NCBI GenBank assembly: GCA_027622635.1
Contig: JAQBYK010000032.1
Span: 1 to 10,263 of the forward strand
Origin: a bacterium
GTDB taxonomy: Bacteria > Patescibacteriota > Gracilibacteria > UBA1369 > LOWO2-01-FULL-3
Direction: 5' to 3'
DNA: 10,263 nt
Shown: positions 1-5,928 of the stretch, in pieces
Numbering within the stretch: the stretch's first letter is position 1
Layout: each line of letters opens with the position of its first letter
The notes under the pieces: generated by a model
Told to the model about the DNA's origin: nothing
Seen by the model: the letters and a program-made list of their open reading frames with translations, nothing else
Databases searched by the model: none
Made by a program: the position numbers and the translations under genes

Positions 1-1098
1 GCTGCGGCGAGATTGAAAATCGGTGCAATTTGAGCATGAAGTTAGTTCCCGGAATTTATTTTGCGTAGGAATCCAGACTTCAATGTCGTATTTTTTGGCC
101 GCAGGAGCTCCCAGATCTCCACCACAAATATTTACTACCTGGTAGTGAAATCCAAGCTCTTTCATTATTTCTTCTTCGGCCGCAAGAATTAATTCGTGTT
201 CTTCCTGTGATTTATCCGGGTGACAGAAGCTGAACATCTCTATTTTATCAAATTGATGAACTCTGATTATGCCTGTGGTGTCTTTGCCGTAGGACCCTGC
301 TTCGCGGCGAAAACAAGTGGAAAAACCGCAATATCTTATTGGAAGTTTTTCTATGTCGAGAATTTCAGTTGCGTGGAGCATGGTCAATGGTACTTCCGAA
401 GTGCCAACCAGGAATAAGTCATCACCTTCCGGATTCTTTTCATGAGAAGGATTGACGTGATATATTTCATTTCTGTCCGCTGGAAAAAATCCTGTAGCGT
501 ACATTGCTTCTTCTTTTACAAGTACAGGTGGAATTACCGGAGAGAATCCTTTTGAAGTTAGTTTGTGGATAACGTGTTGTATAAGAGCAAATTCGAGTAG
601 GGCCGCTTCATTTTTGAGATAATAAAATCGAGCTCCGGATGTTCTTGTGCCTCTCTCTATATCTATAATATCCAGATTTTTCCCGAGTGTGATGTGGTCC
701 AGTGGATCAAAATCAAACTTGGGTTTTTCTCCATGTGTTCTTACTATTTCGTTGTCTTCTTCATCTCTACCCTCGGGGACAGAGTCAAGTGGGGGATTTG
801 GTATTTGTAGTGCCAGTTTGTCGAGTTGATCTTCGAGTTTTTGAATCGTCGGTTCAAATGATTTGATTTGAGTTTTGACAGCTGCCATCTCTTTCAAAAG
901 TTCTTCTTTATTTTTTGCGTTTGGGATTTCCTTGGAAACTTGGTTTTGGCGTGCCCGTAAAGACTCCATTTCTTGGAGTTTTTCGTTTCTTTCTTCGTAA
1001 AGTTTTACGATTTTATCAACCTCGACTTTGATCTGTTTTTTGGCAGCGCCTTTCTTTATTAGTCCAGGGTTTTCTATTATGAATTTTAAATCGAGCAT
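1..1098 (-). CDS. serS: Seryl-tRNA synthetase (partial, C-terminus beyond window)
   Basis: Class II aminoacyl-tRNA synthetase that charges tRNA-Ser with serine in the cytoplasm. The 366 visible residues start MLDLKFIIENPG, the usual SerRS N-terminus. Residues about 25-100 are charged and heptad-like, matching the antiparallel coiled-coil arm that grips the long variable arm of tRNA-Ser. The catalytic domain follows: motif 1 region around 155-195, the serine-binding TSEVPLT at 233-239 (usually TAEVPLT), motif 2 with CFRREAGSYGKDT at 262-274 and VHQFDKIEMF at 280-289, then SCSNCTDFQSRR at 354-365, which precedes motif 3. The frame is still open at base 1. Family members are about 425 residues, so roughly 60 residues including motif 3 are missing. 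The start lies 10 bases after the efp stop; the leader TAATAATACAAAC has no Shine-Dalgarno sequence. The gene is probably co-transcribed with efp. Identification is secure. Confidence 0.97.
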   Translation of the reverse strand, partial: MLDLKFIIENPGLIKKGAAKKQIKVEVDKIVKLYEERNEKLQEMESLRARQNQVSKEIPNAKNKEELLKEMAAVKTQIKSFEPTIQKLEDQLDKLALQIPNPPLDSVPEGRDEEDNEIVRTHGEKPKFDFDPLDHITLGKNLDIIDIERGTRTSGARFYYLKNEAALLEFALIQHVIHKLTSKGFSPVIPPVLVKEEAMYATGFFPADRNEIYHVNPSHEKNPEGDDLFLVGTSEVPLTMLHATEILDIEKLPIRYCGFSTCFRREAGSYGKDTTGIIRVHQFDKIEMFSFCHPDKSQEEHELILAAEEEIMKELGFHYQVVNICGGDLGAPAAKKYDIEVWIPTQNKFRELTSCSNCTDFQSRRS

Positions 1099-1108
1099 GT
1101 TTGTATTA

Positions 1109-1666
1109 TTAAGCTTTACTTACATAATCACCTGTTTCTGTATTGACTATGATAATTTCTCCTTCTTTGATGAAGAGAGGGACTTTGATTTTAGTGCCTG
1201 TTTCGATAGTACACTCTTTGGATCCGCCTGTTGCCGTGTCTCCTTTAACTCCAGGTGGAGATTGTGTAACTTTGAATTCCATTTTGGGAGGAAGCTGTAT
1301 GCTTACCGGATTACCATCTATGTGTAATGCATAACAGGAGGTGCCTTCCAGAAGGTATTTTTTGTTATCACCAATGGAAGTTTCATCCAAATGAAATTGA
1401 TCGTAGGTATCGTCTTCCATGAAGTGGTATTGATTCCCATCTTTGTATAGAAATTGACATTTGTTGCGGGCTGTGTCCGCCAGCTCGACAGATTCTCCTG
1501 ACCGAAATGTCTCTTCGAGGACTTGTCCTGTTTTCAAATTGCGCATTTTTGCGCGCGTAAATGCGCTACCACGACTTGGATGCACGTGTGTGTCTTCGAT
1601 TATTATCCAAGATTGGCCTTTATGGTTTATGGCAATTCCTTTTTTTATTGATGTTGTGCTTGGCAT
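1109..1666 (-). CDS. efp: Translation elongation factor P with Arg at the loop tip
   Basis: EF-P binds between the P and E sites of the ribosome and relieves stalling at polyproline stretches. The 185 residues match the usual family length and its three beta-barrel domains: a KOW-like domain I (about 1-63), OB domain II (about 64-127) and OB domain III (about 128-185). The C-terminal signature is seen as KECTIETGTKIKVPLFIKEG at about 149-168, with Cys where Ala or Val is usual. The domain I loop reads HVHPSRGSAFTRAK, so the residue entering the peptidyl-transferase centre is Arg32 and not the Lys of the common KPGKG loop. EF-Ps with Arg32 are known: some are rhamnosylated by EarP, others appear unmodified. 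No EarP, EpmA/EpmB or YmfI-like gene is visible here. The stop is TAA. The start ATG has a leader without a Shine-Dalgarno match, and a promoter candidate lies just upstream. Confidence 0.97.
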   Translation of the reverse strand: MPSTTSIKKGIAINHKGQSWIIIEDTHVHPSRGSAFTRAKMRNLKTGQVLEETFRSGESVELADTARNKCQFLYKDGNQYHFMEDDTYDQFHLDETSIGDNKKYLLEGTSCYALHIDGNPVSIQLPPKMEFKVTQSPPGVKGDTATGGSKECTIETGTKIKVPLFIKEGEIIIVNTETGDYVSKA

Positions 1667-1688
1667 GTGATAGGGATTTGTGATGCTT

Positions 1689-1716
1689 AGTATAGAGCTT
1701 CATCTGTTTTCGTCAA
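1689..1716 (-). promoter_or_regulatory. Candidate sigma70-type promoter for efp-serS
   Basis: On the minus strand TTGACG (1716-1711) and TATACT (1694-1689) are separated by 16 bases; each matches the -35 and -10 consensus at five of six positions. The site overlaps the last codons and stop of pgl. Transcription would start near 1682, giving a leader of about 16 bases before the efp ATG at 1666. This could give the two translation genes expression independent of the sugar-pathway genes. It is a pattern match only; chance matches are common in AT-rich DNA. Confidence 0.42.
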
Positions 1717-2383
1717 ATGAATGAATTGATAGATTTGGATGATTGAGGAGTGTGAGGGCGGGGAATTGTTTGGTTGTTTTGCTTGGTTTTTGGAGTTCTT
1801 GGATGATTGTAGGCTTGTTTTTAAGCAGGACTAGGATGTTTTTAGATTTGAGAATAGTTGGAAATGTTATGGTGAGGCGATCTTTAATAGCGAATTCTTT
1901 GTTTATGGTGTGCTCTACATAGTGCTCCGGGGTAGTTGATTTCACAGGTTGTACATTTTGAGCTCCGGAGCTAACTGGGAATAACGAGGCTGTATGGCCA
2001 TCCAGCCCTATTCCCAAAATACATAAGTCAAAAGTGGTGGATGGAAACCCCTTGAGATTTGTAAGCTCATTGGTGTATTTTTTTAGAGCTTTATCGATTG
2101 GAAGTGCGGTGTCGAAGTAGTGAAAATTTTGTAGATTGTTTGTGTGGGGAAAAATGTTTTTTTTAATCATACCGTAATTAGAATTCGGATTATCTGAGGG
2201 CACATATCTTTCATCTACTTGATAGAATTGTGTTTCTTTTGGGAGATTATCCCCAAGTGCTTGGTAAATTGGTACTGGCGTACTACCTCCTGATAGGGCA
2301 ATGGAGTGTGGTTTTAGTGATTTTATGAAAGAGATAGTGCTGTCTATCCAGGCTTGTTCTGTGCTGAAGTTTTTAGTTTTCAT
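1700..2383 (-). CDS. pgl: 6-phosphogluconolactonase
   Basis: Hydrolyses 6-phospho-D-glucono-1,5-lactone to 6-phosphogluconate, the second step of the oxidative pentose phosphate pathway (DevB/SOL type, NagB-like fold, cytoplasmic). From the chosen start the protein has 227 residues, typical of the family. Visible motifs: the phosphate-binding SGGSTP (31-36), VDERYVPSDNPNSNYG (56-71) and LGIGLDGHTASLFP (123-136), the family hallmark; then DRLTITFPTILKSKN and a C-terminal HPNLSIHSF. An upstream in-frame ATG at 2416 would add 11 residues and overlap zwf by 29 bases. I prefer ATG 2383, four bases after the zwf stop, because the shorter protein fits the family N-terminus, but neither start has a Shine-Dalgarno site. 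Close packing behind zwf suggests translational coupling. The gene ends in TGA, and the frame then stays open straight into efp. Confidence 0.94.
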   Translation of the reverse strand: MKTKNFSTEQAWIDSTISFIKSLKPHSIALSGGSTPVPIYQALGDNLPKETQFYQVDERYVPSDNPNSNYGMIKKNIFPHTNNLQNFHYFDTALPIDKALKKYTNELTNLKGFPSTTFDLCILGIGLDGHTASLFPVSSGAQNVQPVKSTTPEHYVEHTINKEFAIKDRLTITFPTILKSKNILVLLKNKPTIIQELQKPSKTTKQFPALTLLNHPNLSIHSFDENR

Positions 2384-2387
2384 CGAA

Positions 2388-3794
2388 CTAGTGTAGATCA
2401 AACCATTTAAATCCATCCATTTGAGTCAATTTTTCTTGAGATTTTGGTCCGTATGTTCCGTCCTTGTAGCTTTCAATCTTAACTTTCTTTCTTTTTACGA
2501 AATTAGTGATGGAGTCTGTGATTTGCCATGTTGCGATGATTTCCTGAAAGCTTAGGAAGTTTATGCGGCGTTTGCGCAGTACGTCCAGGATAAGTAAGGC
2601 GTGTTCTGTAAGGCAGTCATCACCAAAGCAAGCTAGAGAGTTGGATGTTGATAATGATTGGTCTTCATCATTTGATCTGTGTTTGTTTACTAGACGTATG
2701 TTGATTTTTTCGTTCGGAAAAAGTTCAAATACAAGGCGGTTTGGTTCTTCATCTTTAGGCTGGAATGCGAACTTTTTTAATTCTACTACGATGTAGGTGT
2801 GTTTTTCGTGAAGTTTTTTTCCTGTGCGAATATATATGGGGGTTCTGTACCAAGATTCTCTGTCGATAAAGAGTCGTGTTGCGACAAAAGTTTCAGTGCT
2901 TGTTCTTTGAGGAATGTCTTTTTCTTGTTTATATGAATCGTACTGGCCGAGGACTATGTTTTGTTTTGATTCTATAAATTTTAGTGCTGAAAGAATGTTG
3001 TTTTTTTCACGTTGTAAACTTTCATGCTTTTCGGAAATTGGGATGGACATTGTTATAAGGGCAAGAATTTGCAGAAGGTGTGATTGGACCATGTCTTTGA
3101 TCGTACCAACTTTGTCAAAATAACCCGCTCTTTCCGATACTCCTATCTTTTCAAATGCACTTATTTGGATGTTTGCAATTTCGGGTCCCTTCATCATTAA
3201 ATTGAGAAGTCTGTTTGAATGGCGAATGCTTAAGATGCTTTGTACCGCACTTTTCCCAAGATAATGGTCTAGTAAAAACACACAGTCTTCATGAAAGTAA
3301 CGTGCCGTGAAGTGGAAAAGTTCGCGTGCTGTTTCGGTATCTTCTCCAAAGGGTTTTTCGATTATCAAACGAAGATCTTCGCTCTCTGCATTTTTTGATT
3401 CTCCGAGATTTTCTATGATGTCTTTGAAAACTACAGGAGGTACTGAAAAATAAGCCAGTTTAGTTGTCTGTGAGCTCTTTGTGAGTTTTTTGATATATGT
3501 TCTGAGATTTTGGAAATCTTCTAGTTTGTTGTATTGGCCTTGAAAATAATATAGGTGATTTGCGAGATTGTTAATTATCTTTGGACTGCTATTTTTAATA
3601 CTTTTTTTTAAGTGATTGCGGAATTGTTGGTGTGTCATTTTGCTTCTTGCAAAGCCGACTATATAAAAGTTTTTTGGAAAGCGCCCTTGCTCGGCTAAAC
3701 TATAGAGGGCCGGGAAGAGTTTTAGTTGTGCCAAATCCCCGGAAGCCCCGAATATTATAAGAACGAAAGGTTTTTTGTGTTTGTAGAAATTCAT
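2388..3794 (-). CDS. zwf: Glucose-6-phosphate 1-dehydrogenase
   Basis: Oxidises glucose-6-phosphate to 6-phosphogluconolactone and reduces NADP+ (or NAD+), the entry step of the oxidative pentose phosphate pathway. The 468 residues are close to the usual 480-500. The N-terminal Rossmann domain shows FGASGDLAQLKLFPALYSL (15-33). RLIIEKPFG (142-150) precedes the substrate-binding signature DHYLGK (176-181). The C-terminal domain shows GVSERAGYFDKVGTIKDMVQ (218-237) followed by SHLL, with His239 matching the catalytic base, then YIRTGKKL (321-328). Near the C-terminus the family YERLLLDALRGD block is strongly altered (EHALLILDVLRKRR), while a QEIIATWQITDSI block and YKDGTYGP remain recognisable. 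The start ATG lies 38 bases after gnd with leader TTATTCTTCCTCTA and no Shine-Dalgarno match. The stop is TAG. A divergent but apparently intact enzyme; coenzyme preference cannot be read with confidence. Confidence 0.96.
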   Translation of the reverse strand: MNFYKHKKPFVLIIFGASGDLAQLKLFPALYSLAEQGRFPKNFYIVGFARSKMTHQQFRNHLKKSIKNSSPKIINNLANHLYYFQGQYNKLEDFQNLRTYIKKLTKSSQTTKLAYFSVPPVVFKDIIENLGESKNAESEDLRLIIEKPFGEDTETARELFHFTARYFHEDCVFLLDHYLGKSAVQSILSIRHSNRLLNLMMKGPEIANIQISAFEKIGVSERAGYFDKVGTIKDMVQSHLLQILALITMSIPISEKHESLQREKNNILSALKFIESKQNIVLGQYDSYKQEKDIPQRTSTETFVATRLFIDRESWYRTPIYIRTGKKLHEKHTYIVVELKKFAFQPKDEEPNRLVFELFPNEKINIRLVNKHRSNDEDQSLSTSNSLACFGDDCLTEHALLILDVLRKRRINFLSFQEIIATWQITDSITNFVKRKKVKIESYKDGTYGPKSQEKLTQMDGFKWFDLH

Positions 3795-3832
3795 TAGAGG
3801 AAGAATAACAATTTCAGGTTGGATTTACAACT

Positions 3833-5185
3833 TTACCACTCAGTGTGGAAGTTGCCTTCTTTGTCTATTCTCTCATATCCGTGGGCTCCGAAGAAATCTC
3901 TTTGTGCCTGGGTGAGATTTTGCGGGAGTTTATCTTTGGCTATAGAGTCCCAGTAGGCCAGTGATGCGCTTAGTGCCGGGCTTGGAATTCCCTGAGACGT
4001 TGCGAGTGAAATTGTTTCGCGCCAGTTAGTTTGTGCTTCCGAGTCGAAAAATTCCAGTATTTTTGTATTTTCACTTTCTTGGAGTAGAGATAGGTAGTCT
4101 GATCTAATTATGCATCCTCCACGCCAGATGCGCATAATTTCGCCGAGATTTAGATCCCATTTTTTTTCGATGCTGGCAGCTTTCATCAGTTCCAAACCTT
4201 GAAAGTATGTACAGAGAGTGGATAGTTCGAGAGCGTCTTCTACGAGGTTTTTTAAGTTGTCCGGGATTTCCGGAGATAGTGTTTTGCTTGGGAGTTTGCG
4301 ACTGCGTAGGCGTATCGATCCTGACATTATGCGAGCGTCAACTGATGCGTGGATTGTTGGGGTTGATACACCAAGATCATAAGCTGCGATGGAAGTCCAT
4401 TTTCCTGTGCCCTTTTGTTTTCCTGTGTCTTTTATAAGGTCGATTAAATCTTTGTTCTTATCTTCATCCTTTTGTGTGAATATTTTTTGTGTGATTTCAA
4501 GGAGGAATGAATTTCTGGATTTGTTCCAGTTGCCAAATGTTTCCGCGAGTTCTTGATTGTTTAGTTTGCCTATGTTTTTAAGAATGTCGTATGTTTCTCC
4601 AATTAGCTGCATTATCCCGTATTCGATACCGTTGTGTACCATTTTGACAAAATGTCCCGATGAGCCTTCTCCAATGTATGATATGCATTTCCCATTGTCC
4701 CCATCATCAGCGCTACTTGGAACTAGAATTTCTTTTAATGATTCGTATGCGTTTTTGTCTCCGCCCGGCATCATGCTTGGGCCGTTTAAGGCTCCTTCTT
4801 CGCCTCCGCTTATGCCCATTCCGATAAGGTGGATATTCTTTTCGACAAGTCGGGCTTGTCGTCTTTCCGTATCAGGATAATGAGTATTGCCTCCATCGAT
4901 TATAATATCTCCTTTGTCTAGCAGAGGAGTAAGTTCATCAATAACCGCATCTACCCCATTGCCCGCTTTTACCATCAAGATTATTTTGCGTGGTTTTTCC
5001 AGAGACTCAACAAATTCTTCCAAAGTTTTTGTGCCGGTGAGCTTTTCTGATCCGAATTCTTTAATGAATTCTTCAGTTTTTTCCGTAGTTCTGTTGTATA
5101 CCGATATGTGAAAATTCCTGGCAATGTTTCTTGCCAGATTTTTACCCATTGTTGCCAGTCCAATAAGACCTATCTTTGATTTCAT
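3833..5185 (-). CDS. gnd: 6-phosphogluconate dehydrogenase, decarboxylating
   Basis: Oxidative decarboxylation of 6-phosphogluconate to ribulose-5-phosphate and CO2 with NADPH formation, the last oxidative step of the pentose phosphate pathway. At 450 residues it belongs to the long family of about 470. The N-terminal Rossmann fold shows IGLIGLATMGKNLARNIA (5-22) with VYNRTTEKTEEF (29-40), where the Asn-Arg-Thr after the second strand is typical of NADP+ binding. IIIDGGNTHYPDTERR (94-109) and GMGISGGEEGALNGPSMMPGG (122-142) line the substrate site. Lys181 and Asn185 in FVKMVHNGIEYG are the catalytic region. The helical domain carries KQKGTGKWTS (256-265), IWRGGCIIR (353-361) and the tail YERIDKEGNFHTEW (437-450), whose Arg439 and His447 bind substrate from the partner subunit. 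In the PROSITE-type signature the Gly/Ala position before Gln257 is Lys256. The start ATG is 41 bases after the LOG gene; the stop is TAA. Confidence 0.97.
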   Translation of the reverse strand: MKSKIGLIGLATMGKNLARNIARNFHISVYNRTTEKTEEFIKEFGSEKLTGTKTLEEFVESLEKPRKIILMVKAGNGVDAVIDELTPLLDKGDIIIDGGNTHYPDTERRQARLVEKNIHLIGMGISGGEEGALNGPSMMPGGDKNAYESLKEILVPSSADDGDNGKCISYIGEGSSGHFVKMVHNGIEYGIMQLIGETYDILKNIGKLNNQELAETFGNWNKSRNSFLLEITQKIFTQKDEDKNKDLIDLIKDTGKQKGTGKWTSIAAYDLGVSTPTIHASVDARIMSGSIRLRSRKLPSKTLSPEIPDNLKNLVEDALELSTLCTYFQGLELMKAASIEKKWDLNLGEIMRIWRGGCIIRSDYLSLLQESENTKILEFFDSEAQTNWRETISLATSQGIPSPALSASLAYWDSIAKDKLPQNLTQAQRDFFGAHGYERIDKEGNFHTEW

Positions 5186-5220
5186 GTTTTAAAATTAACA
5201 CGGAATCATAGGTTTTAAAA
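5186..5220 (-). repeat. Direct GTTTTAAAA pair flanking a TATGAT box upstream of gnd
   Basis: The nine-base word GTTTTAAAA (plus-strand reading) occurs at 5186-5194 and 5212-5220, start to start 26 bases, in the 41-base LOG-gnd gap. TATGAT, a possible -10 box on the minus strand, sits between them at 5210-5205, but no -35 match is found 16-18 bases upstream. It could be an operator pair or weak promoter for gnd-zwf-pgl, or just AT-rich spacer. The repeat is seen directly; the function is a guess. Confidence 0.25.
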
Positions 5221-5226
5221 GTTAGT

Positions 5227-5901
5227 CTATTTTAGGTAGTGATTGTTGGAGTGAGTTTTTTTGTTTTTTTGAAAATTTTTGTGGGTTTTCATGATTATTT
5301 CCATTGCCTCTTTGTTGCTTTTAACAATATGAATGTTTTTTAAGTCACCCGGGCTTATTAGCCCATCTTTTAATGGATATTTTTTGACCCAACTTATTAA
5401 TTGTGACCACATTTTCCCGACCAGAATTATTGGAATTGGATTTATGTGTCGCACTTGTATGAGTTGCCAACTGTAGAATAATTCCAGGCATGTGCCTATT
5501 CCTCCGGGCACTATTATCATTACGTTTGATAATGCCATAAATGTATCCAGGCGACCCGAGAATTTATTGAAGTGTTTTTTGATTTCGAGGTGTTTGTTTG
5601 CATCTGCTTCCCAGGGTAGCTGAATCGTTAATCCAATATCGTCTGATCTGTTTTTTTTGTCGCCTTCTTCATGTCCTGCATTTGCAGCTTCCATTAATCC
5701 CGGGCCGCCACCTGTTATCACGTCAAATCCATGTTTACCAATTTCTTTTGCAAGTCTATATACGCCTTTGTAAACTTTGTCTTCTGGTTTAATCCTGGCT
5801 GATCCGAATATTGCTACTCTAAAGTCGGTATTTTTTAATTCTTGTTTTACTGAGCCATTTTTGTTTTTTGTAGTCATTTTTTGTTTATTAACTCTTTTCA
5901 T
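5227..5901 (-). CDS. LOG-family (TIGR00730-like) nucleotide 5'-monophosphate phosphoribohydrolase-like protein
   Basis: A 224-residue Rossmann-fold protein of the LOG / lysine-decarboxylase-like family. Characterised members hydrolyse nucleoside 5'-monophosphates (AMP or cytokinin nucleotides) to free base and ribose-5-phosphate; they are not lysine decarboxylases despite the old name. Visible motifs: VAIFGSAR (29-36), the phosphate-loop TGGGPGLMEAAN (63-74) and PGGIGTCLE (132-140), whose Glu140 and the preceding Arg117 correspond to the family's catalytic pair. The usual RK before the helix is RL here, and the usual SD is SN, so this is a divergent branch. The first 25 residues are very Lys-rich and lie outside the domain; Met9 (5877) is an alternative start. 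The C-terminal 15 residues are also basic and Asn-rich. It sits 27 bases after gltB and before gnd. Ribose-5-phosphate release would feed the pool that gnd also supplies; that link, and the substrate, are inferred. Confidence 0.88.
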   Translation of the reverse strand: MKRVNKQKMTTKNKNGSVKQELKNTDFRVAIFGSARIKPEDKVYKGVYRLAKEIGKHGFDVITGGGPGLMEAANAGHEEGDKKNRSDDIGLTIQLPWEADANKHLEIKKHFNKFSGRLDTFMALSNVMIIVPGGIGTCLELFYSWQLIQVRHINPIPIILVGKMWSQLISWVKKYPLKDGLISPGDLKNIHIVKSNKEAMEIIMKTHKNFQKNKKTHSNNHYLK

Positions 5902-5928
5902 TGTACCAGAAAATAGAGCATTTGTGAA

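Noticed and set aside
220..829. Small plus-strand open frames opposite serS
   Set aside because: They are antisense to conserved SerRS motifs and have no independent support such as a ribosome site or recognisable protein.
1700..1702. UGA read as glycine (code 25)
   Set aside because: Pgl is complete at this codon, EF-P starts normally 33 bases on, and I saw no in-frame TGA inside any of the seven genes.
2384..2416. Upstream ATG (2416) as the start of pgl
   Set aside because: It would add 11 residues not typical of the family and overlap zwf by 29 bases; ATG 2383 sits four bases after the zwf stop. Not excluded, since neither has a Shine-Dalgarno site.
5205..5210. TATGAT as a full promoter for gnd
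   Set aside because: No -35-like hexamer at 16-18 bases upstream; kept only as part of the repeat feature.
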